DNA of 52,603 nt from Actinomadura chibensis NBRC 106107. Its GTDB lineage: Bacteria; Actinomycetota; Actinomycetes; Streptosporangiales; Streptosporangiaceae. This document shows, piece after piece, positions 24,439 through 32,944 of this stretch (position 1 is the stretch's first letter; the number at the start of each line of letters is the position of its first letter). Below the pieces are notes generated by a model. That model made no database searches. It was given only the letters and a program-made list of their open reading frames with translations, and had not been told where the DNA came from. The position numbers and the translations under genes are program-made. The stretch covers positions 1 through 52,603 of the forward strand of contig NZ_BCQP01000077.1 of the NCBI RefSeq assembly GCF_001552135.1, given 5' to 3'.

Positions 24439-25083
24439 ATGGTCCTTGCCGTGGACCGCGTCTACGAGCGGTTGCGCGCCGACATCCTGGGCGGCGTCCA
24501 CCCGCCGGGGGCGCGGCTGGGCGAGGCCGAGCTGGCCGAGGCGACCGGGTCGTCGCGGACGCCCGTCCGGGAGGCGCTGCGCAGGCTGGAGGTCGAGGGC
24601 CTGGTCGAGGTGCTGCCGCACCGCGGCGCCCGCGTCCCGGACTGGACGCCCGAGGACCTGGACGAGATCTACGACCTGCGGATGCTGCTGGAGGGCGCGG
24701 CCGCGCGCCGCGCCGCCACGCGGATCGAGCCGAAGGACGCCGACCGCATGGACGAGCTGTGCGGCCTCATCGAGCGGGCCGCCGCGCCGGGCGACCAACA
24801 AGACCTCGATCGGGTCGCCGAGCTGAACGCCGAGTTCCACGGCATCGCCCGCGCGGCCGCGGCCAGCAACCGGCTCGTCACCATGCTCAACGCCGTGGTG
24901 CAGCTCCCGCTGGTGATGCGCACCTTCCACCGCTACTCGCCGGACGACCTCACCCGGAGCTGCGCTCACCACCGCGAGCTGGTAGCCGCGCTGCGCGCCC
25001 ACGACGGGACGTGGGCCGAGTCCGTGATGCGCGCCCATGTGCTGGCGGCCAAGGCCGTCCTGCTCCGCGCCCCCCCGTCCTGA
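24439..25083 (+). CDS. GntR-family regulator, FCD (FadR-type) subfamily
   Basis: The 214-residue regulator has a GntR winged helix (about residues 4-68, RVYERLRADILGG and SRTPVREALRRLEVEGLVEV). An all-helical FCD ligand domain follows, with the metal-binding residues suggested by D-x-R (YDLRMLLEG), the histidine of NAEFHGIAR and the CAHHRELVAAL histidines. ATG 24439 is chosen because GGGAGG lies 5 bp upstream. FCD regulators respond to organic acids, often an intermediate of the linked pathway. It sits between the lyase operon and the CoA transferase/HyuAB operon, with matching palindromes on both sides. The ligand is unknown. Confidence 0.9.
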   Translation: MVLAVDRVYERLRADILGGVHPPGARLGEAELAEATGSSRTPVREALRRLEVEGLVEVLPHRGARVPDWTPEDLDEIYDLRMLLEGAAARRAATRIEPKDADRMDELCGLIERAAAPGDQQDLDRVAELNAEFHGIARAAAASNRLVTMLNAVVQLPLVMRTFHRYSPDDLTRSCAHHRELVAALRAHDGTWAESVMRAHVLAAKAVLLRAPPS

Positions 25084-25104
25084 CCCCCGAGGAAACGAGG
25101 TTCG

Positions 25105-26310
25105 ATGCCTGAGGAAGCCCCCGGCCCGCTCGCCGACCTGCGCGTCGTGGAGATGGGACAACTGCTCGCCGGTCCGTTCTGCGGGCAGCTCCTCGGCGAC
25201 TTCGGCGCCGAGGTCGTCAAGCTGGAGTCGCCGGGCGCCGGAGACCCGATGCGGCAGTGGGGACGGGAGAAGCCGCACGGCAAGTCGCTGTGGTGGCCGG
25301 TCGTCGCGCGCAACAAGAAGTCGGTCACGTGCAACCTGCGGACGGAAGAGGGCCAGGACCTCGCGCGGCGGATCATCGAGAAGGCCGACATCGTCGTCGA
25401 GAACTTCCGCCCCGGCACGCTGGAGCGCTGGGGCCTCGACTTCGACCGGCTCCGTGAGGCGAACCCCGGGCTGGTGCTGGTGCGCGTGTCCGGGTTCGGG
25501 CAGAGCGGGCCGTACGCGCCGCGCGCCGGATACGGGTCGATCGGTGAGGCGATGGGCGGAATCCGGTACGTGACCGGCGATCCGGGGAAGGCGCCGTCCC
25601 GCGCCGGGATCTCGCTCGGCGACTCCCTCGCCGCCGTGTTCGCCACGATCGGCGCGCTCGTCGCCGTCCACCACCGGGAGCGCACGGGACGCGGCCAGGT
25701 CGTCGACTCCGCGATCTACGAGGCCGTGCTCGCGATGATGGAGTCCCTGCTCCCCGAGTGGGCCGTGGCCGGTTACCAGCGGGAACGCACCGGCTCCGTG
25801 CTGCCGAACGTGTCGCCGAGCAACGTGTACCCGACGAAGTCCGGCGAGATGATCCTGATCGCCGCGAACCAGGACACGGTGTTCGCGCGGCTCGCCAAGA
25901 CCATGGGACGTCCCGAGCTGAGCGCCGACCCGCGCTTCGCCGGGCACGCCGAGCGCGGTCGGAACATGGCCGAGCTGGACGAGCTGATCGCGGCATGGTC
26001 GGCCACCCTCGACACCGAGGCGCTGCTGGACGAGCTGCACGCGGGCGGCGTCCCGGCGGGCCGCATCTACACCGCCAAGGACATGTTCGACGACCCGCAC
26101 TTCGCCGCCCGCGAGGCGATCGTGCGGCTCGTCCACCCCGACTTCGGCGAACTGCCGATGCACAACGCGTTCCCCAGGCTCAGCGAGACGCCCGGGTCGG
26201 TGCGGCACCCCGGCCCGGCGCTCGGCGAGCACAACCGGGAGGTGTACGGCGGCCTCCTGGACCTTTCCGACGACGAGATCGCCGCGCTGACGGAGCGCGG
26301 AATCGTCTGA
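25105..26310 (+). CDS. Class III CoA transferase (CaiB/BaiF family)
   Basis: The 401-residue protein begins with LRVVEMGQLLAGPFCGQLLGDFGAEVVKLE and has VSGFGQSGPYAPRAGYGSIGEAMGG in the middle, the standard family III layout. The likely catalytic aspartate is in GISLGDSLAA. It would move CoA between carboxylic acids, activating a pathway acid before cleavage by a lyase such as the HMG-CoA-lyase-like enzyme encoded divergently. ATG 25105 follows GAGGAAACGAGG. It lies 21 bp after the GntR gene and 16 bp before the second hyuA gene, in one likely operon. The acid substrate is not evident. Confidence 0.9.
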   Translation: MPEEAPGPLADLRVVEMGQLLAGPFCGQLLGDFGAEVVKLESPGAGDPMRQWGREKPHGKSLWWPVVARNKKSVTCNLRTEEGQDLARRIIEKADIVVENFRPGTLERWGLDFDRLREANPGLVLVRVSGFGQSGPYAPRAGYGSIGEAMGGIRYVTGDPGKAPSRAGISLGDSLAAVFATIGALVAVHHRERTGRGQVVDSAIYEAVLAMMESLLPEWAVAGYQRERTGSVLPNVSPSNVYPTKSGEMILIAANQDTVFARLAKTMGRPELSADPRFAGHAERGRNMAELDELIAAWSATLDTEALLDELHAGGVPAGRIYTAKDMFDDPHFAAREAIVRLVHPDFGELPMHNAFPRLSETPGSVRHPGPALGEHNREVYGGLLDLSDDEIAALTERGIV

Positions 26311-26326
26311 CCCACCGGGAGACGGC

Positions 26327-28390
26327 ATGGGATATCGGCTAGGCGTCGACGTGGGCGGCACGTTCACCGACGTGCTGCTCGTGGACGAGGAGACCGGCGT
26401 CAGCCACCGGGCGAAGACGGCGTCCACCCCGGCAGACCAGTCCGAAGGCGTCCTGAACGGCATCCGCAAGGTGTGCCGGGACGCGGGGATCGGCCTGCCG
26501 GAGGTGGCGCACGTCCTGCACGGCACGACGGTGGCGACGAACGCGATCCTGCAGGGCAGGGGCGCGCGGGTCGGGCTGGTCACGACCGAGGGGTTCCGGC
26601 AGGTGCTCCAGATCGCGCGGTCGTTCGTGCCGGGCGGGCTCGCCGGGTGGATCATCTGGCCGAAGCCGGAGCCGCTCGCGAAACTGGAGCACACCGTCGA
26701 GGTCCCGGGCCGGATCGGGGCGGACGGCGCGGAGGTCGCACCGCTGGACGAGGACCGCGTCCGGGACGCCCTGCGCCGCCTCGCCGGACAGGGCATCGAG
26801 GCCCTCACCATCTCGCTGATCAACTCGTACGCGAACGACGCGCACGAACGGCGGGTCGCGGAGCTGGCGGCGGACGAGCTGCCGGGGATCCCGGTGTCGC
26901 TGTCGAGCCGCGTCCTGCCGGAGATGCGGGAGTACGAGCGGACCGTCACGACCGTGGCGAACGGCTACGTCCAGCCCGAGGTGTCCCGGTACGTCCGCAA
27001 CCTGGACCGTTCCCTCACCGCCAGCGGGATCGAGGCGCCGCTGTCGGTGCTGCGCAGCGACGGCGGGCTGAGCCGCGCCGCGAAGGCGGCCGAGGACCCG
27101 GTGGCGCTGCTGCTGTCCGGCCCGGCGGGCGGCGTGACCGGCGCGGTGTGGTTCGCCGAGCAGGCCGGATTCCGCGACTTCCTCACCTTCGACATGGGCG
27201 GGACGTCCACCGACGTGGCGCTCGTCCTCGGCGGGCGTCCGCGCATCGGCCGGGAGACGACGGTCGGCGACCTCACCGTGCGCGCGACGAGCGTGGACGT
27301 CCGGACGGTCGGCGCGGGCGGCGGCTCGATCGCGCACGTCCCCGAGCTGACGAAGGCGCTGCGCGTCGGCCCGCAGTCGGCGGGCGCCGACCCGGGCCCC
27401 GCCGCGTACGGGACGGGCGGCACCGACCCCACCGTGACGGACGCAAACGTCGTCCTCGGCTACCTGCCGCGCGAACTGGCGGGCGGCGAGATAGAACTCG
27501 ACGTGGAAAGCGCCCGCAAGGCCGTCCGGACGGTGGCCGACGCGATGGGCCTGCCCAGCGTCGAGGCGGCGGCGGCCGGGATCATCGACATCGTCAACGA
27601 GAACATGCTCGGCGCGCTGCGGCTGATCAGCGTCCAGCAGGGCTTCGACCCGCGCGAGTTCGCGCTCGTGTCGTTCGGCGGGGCCGGGCCGCTGCACGCC
27701 AACGCGCTCGGCAGGCTGACCGGGTCGTGGCCGGTGATCGTGCCGCCGTCGCCCGGCGTCCTCTGCGCCTACGGCGACGCGACGACCTGCGCCCGCGACG
27801 AGAGCGCCCGCACGATGGTCCGCCGCTTCTCCACCCTGGACGACGCCGAGCTGCGCGCCGCGCTCCTCGAACTCGCCGACTCCGCCGCGCGGCGGCTGGA
27901 GGACGAGGGCGTCCCGCGCGCCGACCAGACCGAGACGTACCAGATCGACCTGCGCTACCACGGGCAGGGCTTCGAGATCCCCGTCGAGGTCGACCGCGCG
28001 GCCGTGGACGGCGACCTGCTCGCCGAGCTCGGCGCCGCGTTCGACGCCGAGCACGAGCGGCTGTTCTCGTTCCTGCTCGGCAACGAGCGGGAGGTCATCA
28101 ACCTGCGGGTGACGGTGAGCGGGCCGCGTCCCGAGGTGGCGTGGCGGACGCTCCCCGAGGGGACCGGCGACCCGTCCGGCGCGCTCGTCCGCGAGACCGA
28201 GGTGTGGATGGACGGCGCCACCACGCCCGCCCGCATCTACGACCGTTCCAAGCTGCTCGCCGGGGACGTCGTGACGGGCCCCGCCGTCGTGACGGAGATG
28301 GACTCCACGACGCTCGTGCTGCCGGGGCACGCGGCGACCGTCCACCCGAGCGGCAGCCTGCTGATCCGTCCGGTGACCGAGGAGGGCTGA
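26327..28390 (+). CDS. hyuA: Hydantoinase/5-oxoprolinase A subunit (HyuA), second paralogue
   Basis: The 687-residue protein has the HyuA ATPase fold: phosphate-1 loop DVGGTFTDVLLVDEETG at the N-terminus, FDMGGTSTDVALV, GAGGGSIAHV and FGGAGPLHANALG. It is about the same length as the first HyuA (8022-10076) but clearly different in sequence. Its neighbours here are a CoA transferase and an isochorismatase-like amidase rather than an importer. ATG 26327 has GGGAG 5 bp upstream, and its stop shares one base with the next ATG. Possible reactions are ATP-dependent opening of a hydantoin or lactam, or carboxylation of a ketone as in acetone/acetophenone carboxylases. Confidence 0.92.
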   Translation: MGYRLGVDVGGTFTDVLLVDEETGVSHRAKTASTPADQSEGVLNGIRKVCRDAGIGLPEVAHVLHGTTVATNAILQGRGARVGLVTTEGFRQVLQIARSFVPGGLAGWIIWPKPEPLAKLEHTVEVPGRIGADGAEVAPLDEDRVRDALRRLAGQGIEALTISLINSYANDAHERRVAELAADELPGIPVSLSSRVLPEMREYERTVTTVANGYVQPEVSRYVRNLDRSLTASGIEAPLSVLRSDGGLSRAAKAAEDPVALLLSGPAGGVTGAVWFAEQAGFRDFLTFDMGGTSTDVALVLGGRPRIGRETTVGDLTVRATSVDVRTVGAGGGSIAHVPELTKALRVGPQSAGADPGPAAYGTGGTDPTVTDANVVLGYLPRELAGGEIELDVESARKAVRTVADAMGLPSVEAAAAGIIDIVNENMLGALRLISVQQGFDPREFALVSFGGAGPLHANALGRLTGSWPVIVPPSPGVLCAYGDATTCARDESARTMVRRFSTLDDAELRAALLELADSAARRLEDEGVPRADQTETYQIDLRYHGQGFEIPVEVDRAAVDGDLLAELGAAFDAEHERLFSFLLGNEREVINLRVTVSGPRPEVAWRTLPEGTGDPSGALVRETEVWMDGATTPARIYDRSKLLAGDVVTGPAVVTEMDSTTLVLPGHAATVHPSGSLLIRPVTEEG

Positions 28391-30285
28391 TGGCCGAGAT
28401 CCTGCAGAGCGACACCGAGCCGATCGGCCGGGTCGACATCGACCCGGTCACGCTCGACATCATCGAGAACGCGCTGCGCAACGCGCGCCACGAGATGGAC
28501 GAGGTGCTGTTCCGCACCGCCCTCTCCCCGGGCATCCGCGAGCAGCACGACGAGTTCCCGCTGATCGCGGACCCGGCCGGGAAGATGGTCGTCGGGCAGT
28601 TCGGGCTGTCGGTCCCCGACTTCCTGGACAACTTCGACGGGACGATCGGCGAGGGCGACATCCTCATGACGTCCGACCCGTACGCGTGCGGCGCGGCGAT
28701 CAGCCACGCGAACGACTGGCTGCTCGTCGTCCCGATCTACCACCGGGGGCGGCTCGTCGGCTGGTCGTCGATGTTCGGGCACATGTCGGACGTCGGCGGC
28801 AAGACGCCGTGCTCGATGCCCGCCGACGCCCGCACCATCTACGAGGAGGGCGTGGTCGTCCCGCCGTTCAAGCTGTACGAGGGCGGCGAGCTGAACGAGG
28901 ACGCGCTGCGCATCATCCTCAACCAGGTCCGCATGCCCGACTGGAACCGCGCCGACCTGAACGGCCTCGTCGCGGCGTGCACGACGGCGGCGCGGCGCGT
29001 CCGGGAGCTGTGCGACCGGTTCGGCGTGGAGACGTACCTGTCCGCGCTGGACGCCCTGCTCGACCGCAACTACCAGGCGATGAAGGTCCTCCTCGCCGCC
29101 CTGTTCGAGGACGGCAGGACGCTGGAGTTCGCCGACTACATCTGCGACGACGGCTGCGGCTACGGCCCCTACGAGCTGAAGATCTCCCTCACCCGGCACG
29201 GCGAGAAGGTCCACCTCGACTTCTCGCACGCCGCGCCGCAGGCCGTGGGCCCGGTGAACTACTTCATCAACGAGAACCTCGTCCGGATGTTCTTCGGGAT
29301 CTACGTGATCACCGTGGCGGACCCGCAGATCCTCTGGAACGACGGCTTCTACCCGCTGATCGACGTCACGATCCCCGAGGACTCGTTCTGGAAGCCGCGC
29401 CACCCCGCCGCGCTGAACGCCCGCAACCACGGCATCGGCCGCGTGTTCGACCTGTTCGGCGGGCTGCTCGGGCAGACCAACCCCGACATCCTGAACGCGG
29501 CCGGGTTCTCCTCGTCGCCGCACTTCATGTACTCGGGGCACTACACGTCCGGGGAGCGGGCGGGCGAGTGGTTCCAGCTCTACTCGATCGGGTTCGGCGG
29601 CGTGCCGGGACGCCCGGTCGGCGACGGCCCGGACGGGCACTCGCTCTGGCCGTCGTTCGTCAACATCCCCTGCGAGTACCTGGAGTCGTACTACCCGCTG
29701 CGCGTCGAGCGGTGGGAGACGATCGCCGACTCCGGCGGCGCGGGACTGCACCGGGGCGGCAACGGCGTGGACGTCGCCTACCACTTCGAGGAGCCCGGCA
29801 CGATCGCGATCCACGACGACCGCTGGCTCACCTACCCGTGGGGCGTGAACGGCGGACGTCCCGGCGAGCGGGGCCGCAAGTGGATCGACCGCGCGGACGG
29901 GACGCGGGAGGTGCTGCCCAGCAAGATCCACGACGTCCCGGTCGCGCCGGGCGACGTGCTCCACTTCGTGACGTGGGGCGGCGGCGGATGGGGCGACCCG
30001 CTGGCCCGTCCGGCCGAGCTGGTCGCGCTTGAGGTGCTGCGCGGGCTCGTCACCCCGGACGGCGCCCGCGACGGCTACGGCGTCGTCTGCTCCGAGGACG
30101 GCGTGCTCGACGCGGCCGCGACCGAGGCGCTCCGCGCCGAGAAGGCGGCCGAGCGGACGGAGGTCCCGGTGTTCGACATGGGCCCGCCGCTCCCGGAGAT
30201 CCTCGCCAACTGCGAAGCGGAGACGGGACTGCCCGCGCCCCGCCCGCCGGTCGACGTGCGGTCAGCGGAGGCGCTGCGGAGATGA
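28390..30285 (+). CDS. hyuB: Hydantoinase/5-oxoprolinase B subunit (HyuB), second paralogue
   Basis: The 631-residue partner of the second HyuA reads NALRNARHEMDEVLFRTA near its start, then MTSDPYACGAAISHANDWL where many family members have NDPYxGGTHxxD, and HFVTWGGGGWGDPLARP near the C-terminus. The shifted histidine (ISH rather than GTH) and the following GWSSMFGHMSDVGG place it in a HyuB branch distinct from the first paralogue. ATG 28390 follows GGAGG and overlaps the hyuA stop by one base (TGATG). Its end overlaps the isochorismatase gene. The substrate is unknown. Confidence 0.9.
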   Translation: MAEILQSDTEPIGRVDIDPVTLDIIENALRNARHEMDEVLFRTALSPGIREQHDEFPLIADPAGKMVVGQFGLSVPDFLDNFDGTIGEGDILMTSDPYACGAAISHANDWLLVVPIYHRGRLVGWSSMFGHMSDVGGKTPCSMPADARTIYEEGVVVPPFKLYEGGELNEDALRIILNQVRMPDWNRADLNGLVAACTTAARRVRELCDRFGVETYLSALDALLDRNYQAMKVLLAALFEDGRTLEFADYICDDGCGYGPYELKISLTRHGEKVHLDFSHAAPQAVGPVNYFINENLVRMFFGIYVITVADPQILWNDGFYPLIDVTIPEDSFWKPRHPAALNARNHGIGRVFDLFGGLLGQTNPDILNAAGFSSSPHFMYSGHYTSGERAGEWFQLYSIGFGGVPGRPVGDGPDGHSLWPSFVNIPCEYLESYYPLRVERWETIADSGGAGLHRGGNGVDVAYHFEEPGTIAIHDDRWLTYPWGVNGGRPGERGRKWIDRADGTREVLPSKIHDVPVAPGDVLHFVTWGGGGWGDPLARPAELVALEVLRGLVTPDGARDGYGVVCSEDGVLDAAATEALRAEKAAERTEVPVFDMGPPLPEILANCEAETGLPAPRPPVDVRSAEALRR

Positions 30286-30914
30286 CCGATCTCGCGGCTG
30301 ATTATCGCGAGTCCGGGTTCGCCGGACGGGTCGGGTGCGGGCGGTCGCCGGCGGTGCTGGTGGTCGATCTCGTCCGCGCCTACCTGGTGGACGGCTCGCC
30401 GCTGCGCGCCCCCGTCGAGGACGCGGCCGCCGCGTCCGTGACGCTGATCGGCGCGGCACGGGCGGCGGGCCTGCCCGTGCTGTTCACCCGCGTCGCCTAC
30501 CGGCCGGGAAGCGCGGACGGCGGCCTGTTCCGCCGCAAGATCCCCGCTCTGCGCGTGTTCGAGGAGGGGAGCCCCCTCGGCGAGTTCGCCGAGGGGGCCG
30601 CCCCCGCCCCGGGCGAGACCGTCGTCACGAAGCAGTACGCGAGCGCGTTCCACGGGACGTCGCTGTCCGCGACGCTGACGTCGTCCGGGATCGACACGCT
30701 GCTGATCTGCGGGCTGACGACGAGCGGGTGCATCCGGGCGACGGCGACCGACGCGCTCCAGCACGGGTTCCGCCCGCTGGTCGTGGACGACGCCTGCGGC
30801 GACCGCGACCGCCGCCTGCACGAGGCGAACCTCCTGGACCTGCACGCCAAGTACGCCGACGTCCTGTCCCTGGACGAGGCGCTCACCACGATCACGGAGG
30901 TGCCCGGCCGATAG
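30282..30914 (+). CDS. Isochorismatase-family cysteine hydrolase (N-carbamoylsarcosine amidase-like)
   Basis: The 210-residue alpha/beta protein carries the family catalytic triad: aspartate in VLVVDLVRAY, lysine in VVTKQYASAF and the nucleophilic cysteine in GLTTSGCIRATATDA. Relatives include N-carbamoylsarcosine amidohydrolase and other N-carbamoyl or nicotinamide amidases. Coming directly after HyuAB (ATGA overlap), it would fit the second step of a ureide route: ring opening to an N-carbamoyl amino acid, then loss of CO2 and ammonia. That order is known for creatinine-derived N-methylhydantoin. The CoA transferase upstream is not part of that route, so the assignment is tentative. Confidence 0.88.
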   Translation: MTDLAADYRESGFAGRVGCGRSPAVLVVDLVRAYLVDGSPLRAPVEDAAAASVTLIGAARAAGLPVLFTRVAYRPGSADGGLFRRKIPALRVFEEGSPLGEFAEGAAPAPGETVVTKQYASAFHGTSLSATLTSSGIDTLLICGLTTSGCIRATATDALQHGFRPLVVDDACGDRDRRLHEANLLDLHAKYADVLSLDEALTTITEVPGR

Positions 30915-30924
30915 GCTCCCTCGG

Positions 30925-32463
30925 ATGGAGGACGAGGACGGGACGCTTCCGGCCGCGGGCGACATGGAGCCCCGGCGGGTCCACGCGGCGCTGACCCTCC
31001 TCGCGGACGGCGGTTGGTGGACGCTCGCGGACCTCGTCCGGGAGACCGCCGCGCCCCGCCGCTCCGTGGAGGCGCTGCTCGCGAGCCTGGAGGTGGAGCG
31101 CGCGGGCGACCGGTTCCGCCTGACGGGCGACGTCGGTGAACTGCTGCGGTACCGGCCGTTCACCCCCGCCGACCCGGTGGAGCACCTGCTGCCCGACCAC
31201 GCCGAGGTGGTCAAGCGGATGGCGGAGCTGATCGCGGGGGCGCCGCGCGGGCGGCACGTCCTCGACCACGTCGCCGCGACACCGGACACGGTGGTGCGGC
31301 GGGCGCTGCTGCTCGGCGCGCGGTTCTGGCTGCCCGGCACGCGGCTGCTGTGCGTCGGCGACCACGACCTGACCTCGCTCGCGGTCGGGCTCGTCCACCC
31401 GGAGGTCGAGTCCCTGGTCGTGGACGTGGACGAGCGCATCCTCGCCTACATCGACGCCCGCGCCGCCGAGCTGGGGCTGCGGGTCTCGGCGCGCTGGGCC
31501 GACCTGCGGCTGGGGCTCCCGCCTTCGGCCTCCGAGTACGCCGACCTGGCGATCACCGACCCGCCCTACACGCCGGACGGCGTCGGGCTGTTCGTGGCGC
31601 GCGCCGTGCAAGGGCTGCGCGAGCAGGCGCGCGGGCGCGTCCTCCTCGCGTACGGGGCGAGCGACCGGACGCCCGCGCTGGCGCTGAAGGTGCAGAACGC
31701 GCTGCGCGACCTGAACCTGGTGTCCGAGGCCATCTACCCGGACTTCAACCGGTACCACGGCGCGGAGGCCATCGGCTCGGCCGCCGACCTGTACGTGCTG
31801 CGTCCCACGGCGAAGAGCCTGCCCGCCGCGTCCGCCCGCGCCGACCGGTTCGGCGCCGCCATCTACACGCAGGGCCCGCAGGCGGTCGAGTCGCGGGACC
31901 GGTTCGCGCCCTCGGCGGACGACCTGGCGGGCCTCCGCCCGGACGTGCTGGTCGGCGACTGGCCTAAGCCGGTGCTGCCCGGCGTGCCGCGCGCCCGGCT
32001 GAGCACCTGGCTGGCCAAGCCCTACGCGGCGCGGACGCGCGAGGTCGCCGTGGCGCTGCCCGCCGGGATGGAGCGGGCGCTCGTCCGCGTGCTGCTGGCG
32101 GCGCGGGCCGAGCGGGTGCGGGTCGTGCTGGCCGAGCCGCCGGACGTGACGCAGGTCGCGGCCGTGCTGGAGCCGGTGTTCGAGGTGACGGCGGACGGTC
32201 CCGTGGTGGAGGCCGTCCGAAGGCCGCCGGACGACGATTCCGCGCGGCGCGTCCTGCGGGCGGTGCTGGAGCGGGCGCACGGCAAGGTCGCCAACACCTG
32301 GCGGGACGCACTGATCGACGTCCGGCCGGGTCTGACGAAGCGGCAGGCCCGCGCCCTCGCCGCCGACGCCGCGCCCTGGTCCCGGGACGTGACGCCCCTC
32401 GAACTGCCGCTCCACCGCCTGCGCGAACTACCGGACGCCGTCCGCGCCTCCCTGTCGTCCTAG
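30925..32463 (+). CDS. Branched-polyamine synthase-like (BpsA family) aminopropyltransferase/methyltransferase-fold protein
   Basis: The 512-residue protein has an N-terminal winged-helix-like part (about 15-70, GGWWTLADLVRETAAPRRSV). A Rossmann domain follows with the marks of bis-aminopropyl spermidine synthase: LCVGDHDLTSLAVGL, the acidic VVDVDERILAYI, and AITDPPYTPDGVGLFV. These are about residues 148-225. BpsA adds aminopropyl groups to spermidine in thermophiles; actinomycete relatives lack an assigned product. An additional C-terminal half (about 330-512) may be a domain specific to this subgroup. ATG 30925 has a weak ribosome site; ATG 30964 is an alternative. It starts 10 bp after the hydrolase gene but may be a separate function. 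Confidence 0.75.
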   Translation: MEDEDGTLPAAGDMEPRRVHAALTLLADGGWWTLADLVRETAAPRRSVEALLASLEVERAGDRFRLTGDVGELLRYRPFTPADPVEHLLPDHAEVVKRMAELIAGAPRGRHVLDHVAATPDTVVRRALLLGARFWLPGTRLLCVGDHDLTSLAVGLVHPEVESLVVDVDERILAYIDARAAELGLRVSARWADLRLGLPPSASEYADLAITDPPYTPDGVGLFVARAVQGLREQARGRVLLAYGASDRTPALALKVQNALRDLNLVSEAIYPDFNRYHGAEAIGSAADLYVLRPTAKSLPAASARADRFGAAIYTQGPQAVESRDRFAPSADDLAGLRPDVLVGDWPKPVLPGVPRARLSTWLAKPYAARTREVAVALPAGMERALVRVLLAARAERVRVVLAEPPDVTQVAAVLEPVFEVTADGPVVEAVRRPPDDDSARRVLRAVLERAHGKVANTWRDALIDVRPGLTKRQARALAADAAPWSRDVTPLELPLHRLRELPDAVRASLSS

Positions 32464-32474
32464 AGCGGTGGGGA

Positions 32475-32924
32475 TCAGTCGGTCGACGGGAGAATGCGCT
32501 TTGGATCACTTCCCGGGGGGAAGAACGCGAGGTGACTCGGGTCGCGTTCATTGTCGTGATCTTCACGCCAACCGACCGCGCCGGTGACTACATAGTCCCG
32601 AGTCCCCGCTGATTCCAGGATCAGCACCCGATAGTCGCGGCCGGAGTTCCCGGTCTCCGCAATAGTCTGCTGGTGCTCCTTTTGCGTGGCGCACCTAATG
32701 ATGATTCCGTCCCGATAGTCGATGCGGGTCTTGAGGCCTTCCACGGGCTTGAACAGGATATCGATCCTCGACTGACGGCCCCCGTCGGTCCGGGCTCTCA
32801 GCAAGAGTTGGCTGTGGCTGACGGTGTAGGCCCATACGGAAAATGGACGGTCGGAGCGGAACAGCTCTCTGCCCGGTGCGAAATCCTGGTCCCTGTTAAG
32901 CCATGCCTCTGATGGTGATTGCAC
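32475..32924 (-). CDS. Hypothetical protein of lower GC content
   Basis: The 149-residue protein is not recognised. It is soluble, with no signal or membrane segment, and is mostly beta and charged: FRSDRPFSVWAYTVSHSQLL, then RIDILFKPVEGLKTRIDYRD, ending in a polar tail. GTG 32924 is taken as the start because the sequence before it (an Arg/His/Pro-rich frame to 33014) runs into the next gene and looks non-coding. The G+C of this gene is visibly lower (about 57%) than its neighbours, and its codons include many A/T-ending forms, which suggests recent acquisition. It lies 20 bp downstream of the F420-type oxidoreductase on the same strand and converges on the polyamine synthase-like gene. Confidence 0.6.
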   Translation of the reverse strand: MQSPSEAWLNRDQDFAPGRELFRSDRPFSVWAYTVSHSQLLLRARTDGGRQSRIDILFKPVEGLKTRIDYRDGIIIRCATQKEHQQTIAETGNSGRDYRVLILESAGTRDYVVTGAVGWREDHDNERDPSHLAFFPPGSDPKRILPSTD

Positions 32925-32944
32925 GATTGTAATTCTATGGGCTG

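Noticed and set aside
24418..26949. 843-codon minus-strand ORF
   Set aside because: It is antisense to the GntR, CoA transferase and HyuA genes, which have clear families. Its protein is Arg/His/Gly-rich without domains, a common artefact of high GC content.
24439..30914. Complete creatinine degradation pathway
   Set aside because: No creatininase, creatinine deaminase or sarcosine oxidase is present in this cluster; only the HyuAB and carbamoyl-amidase-like steps fit.
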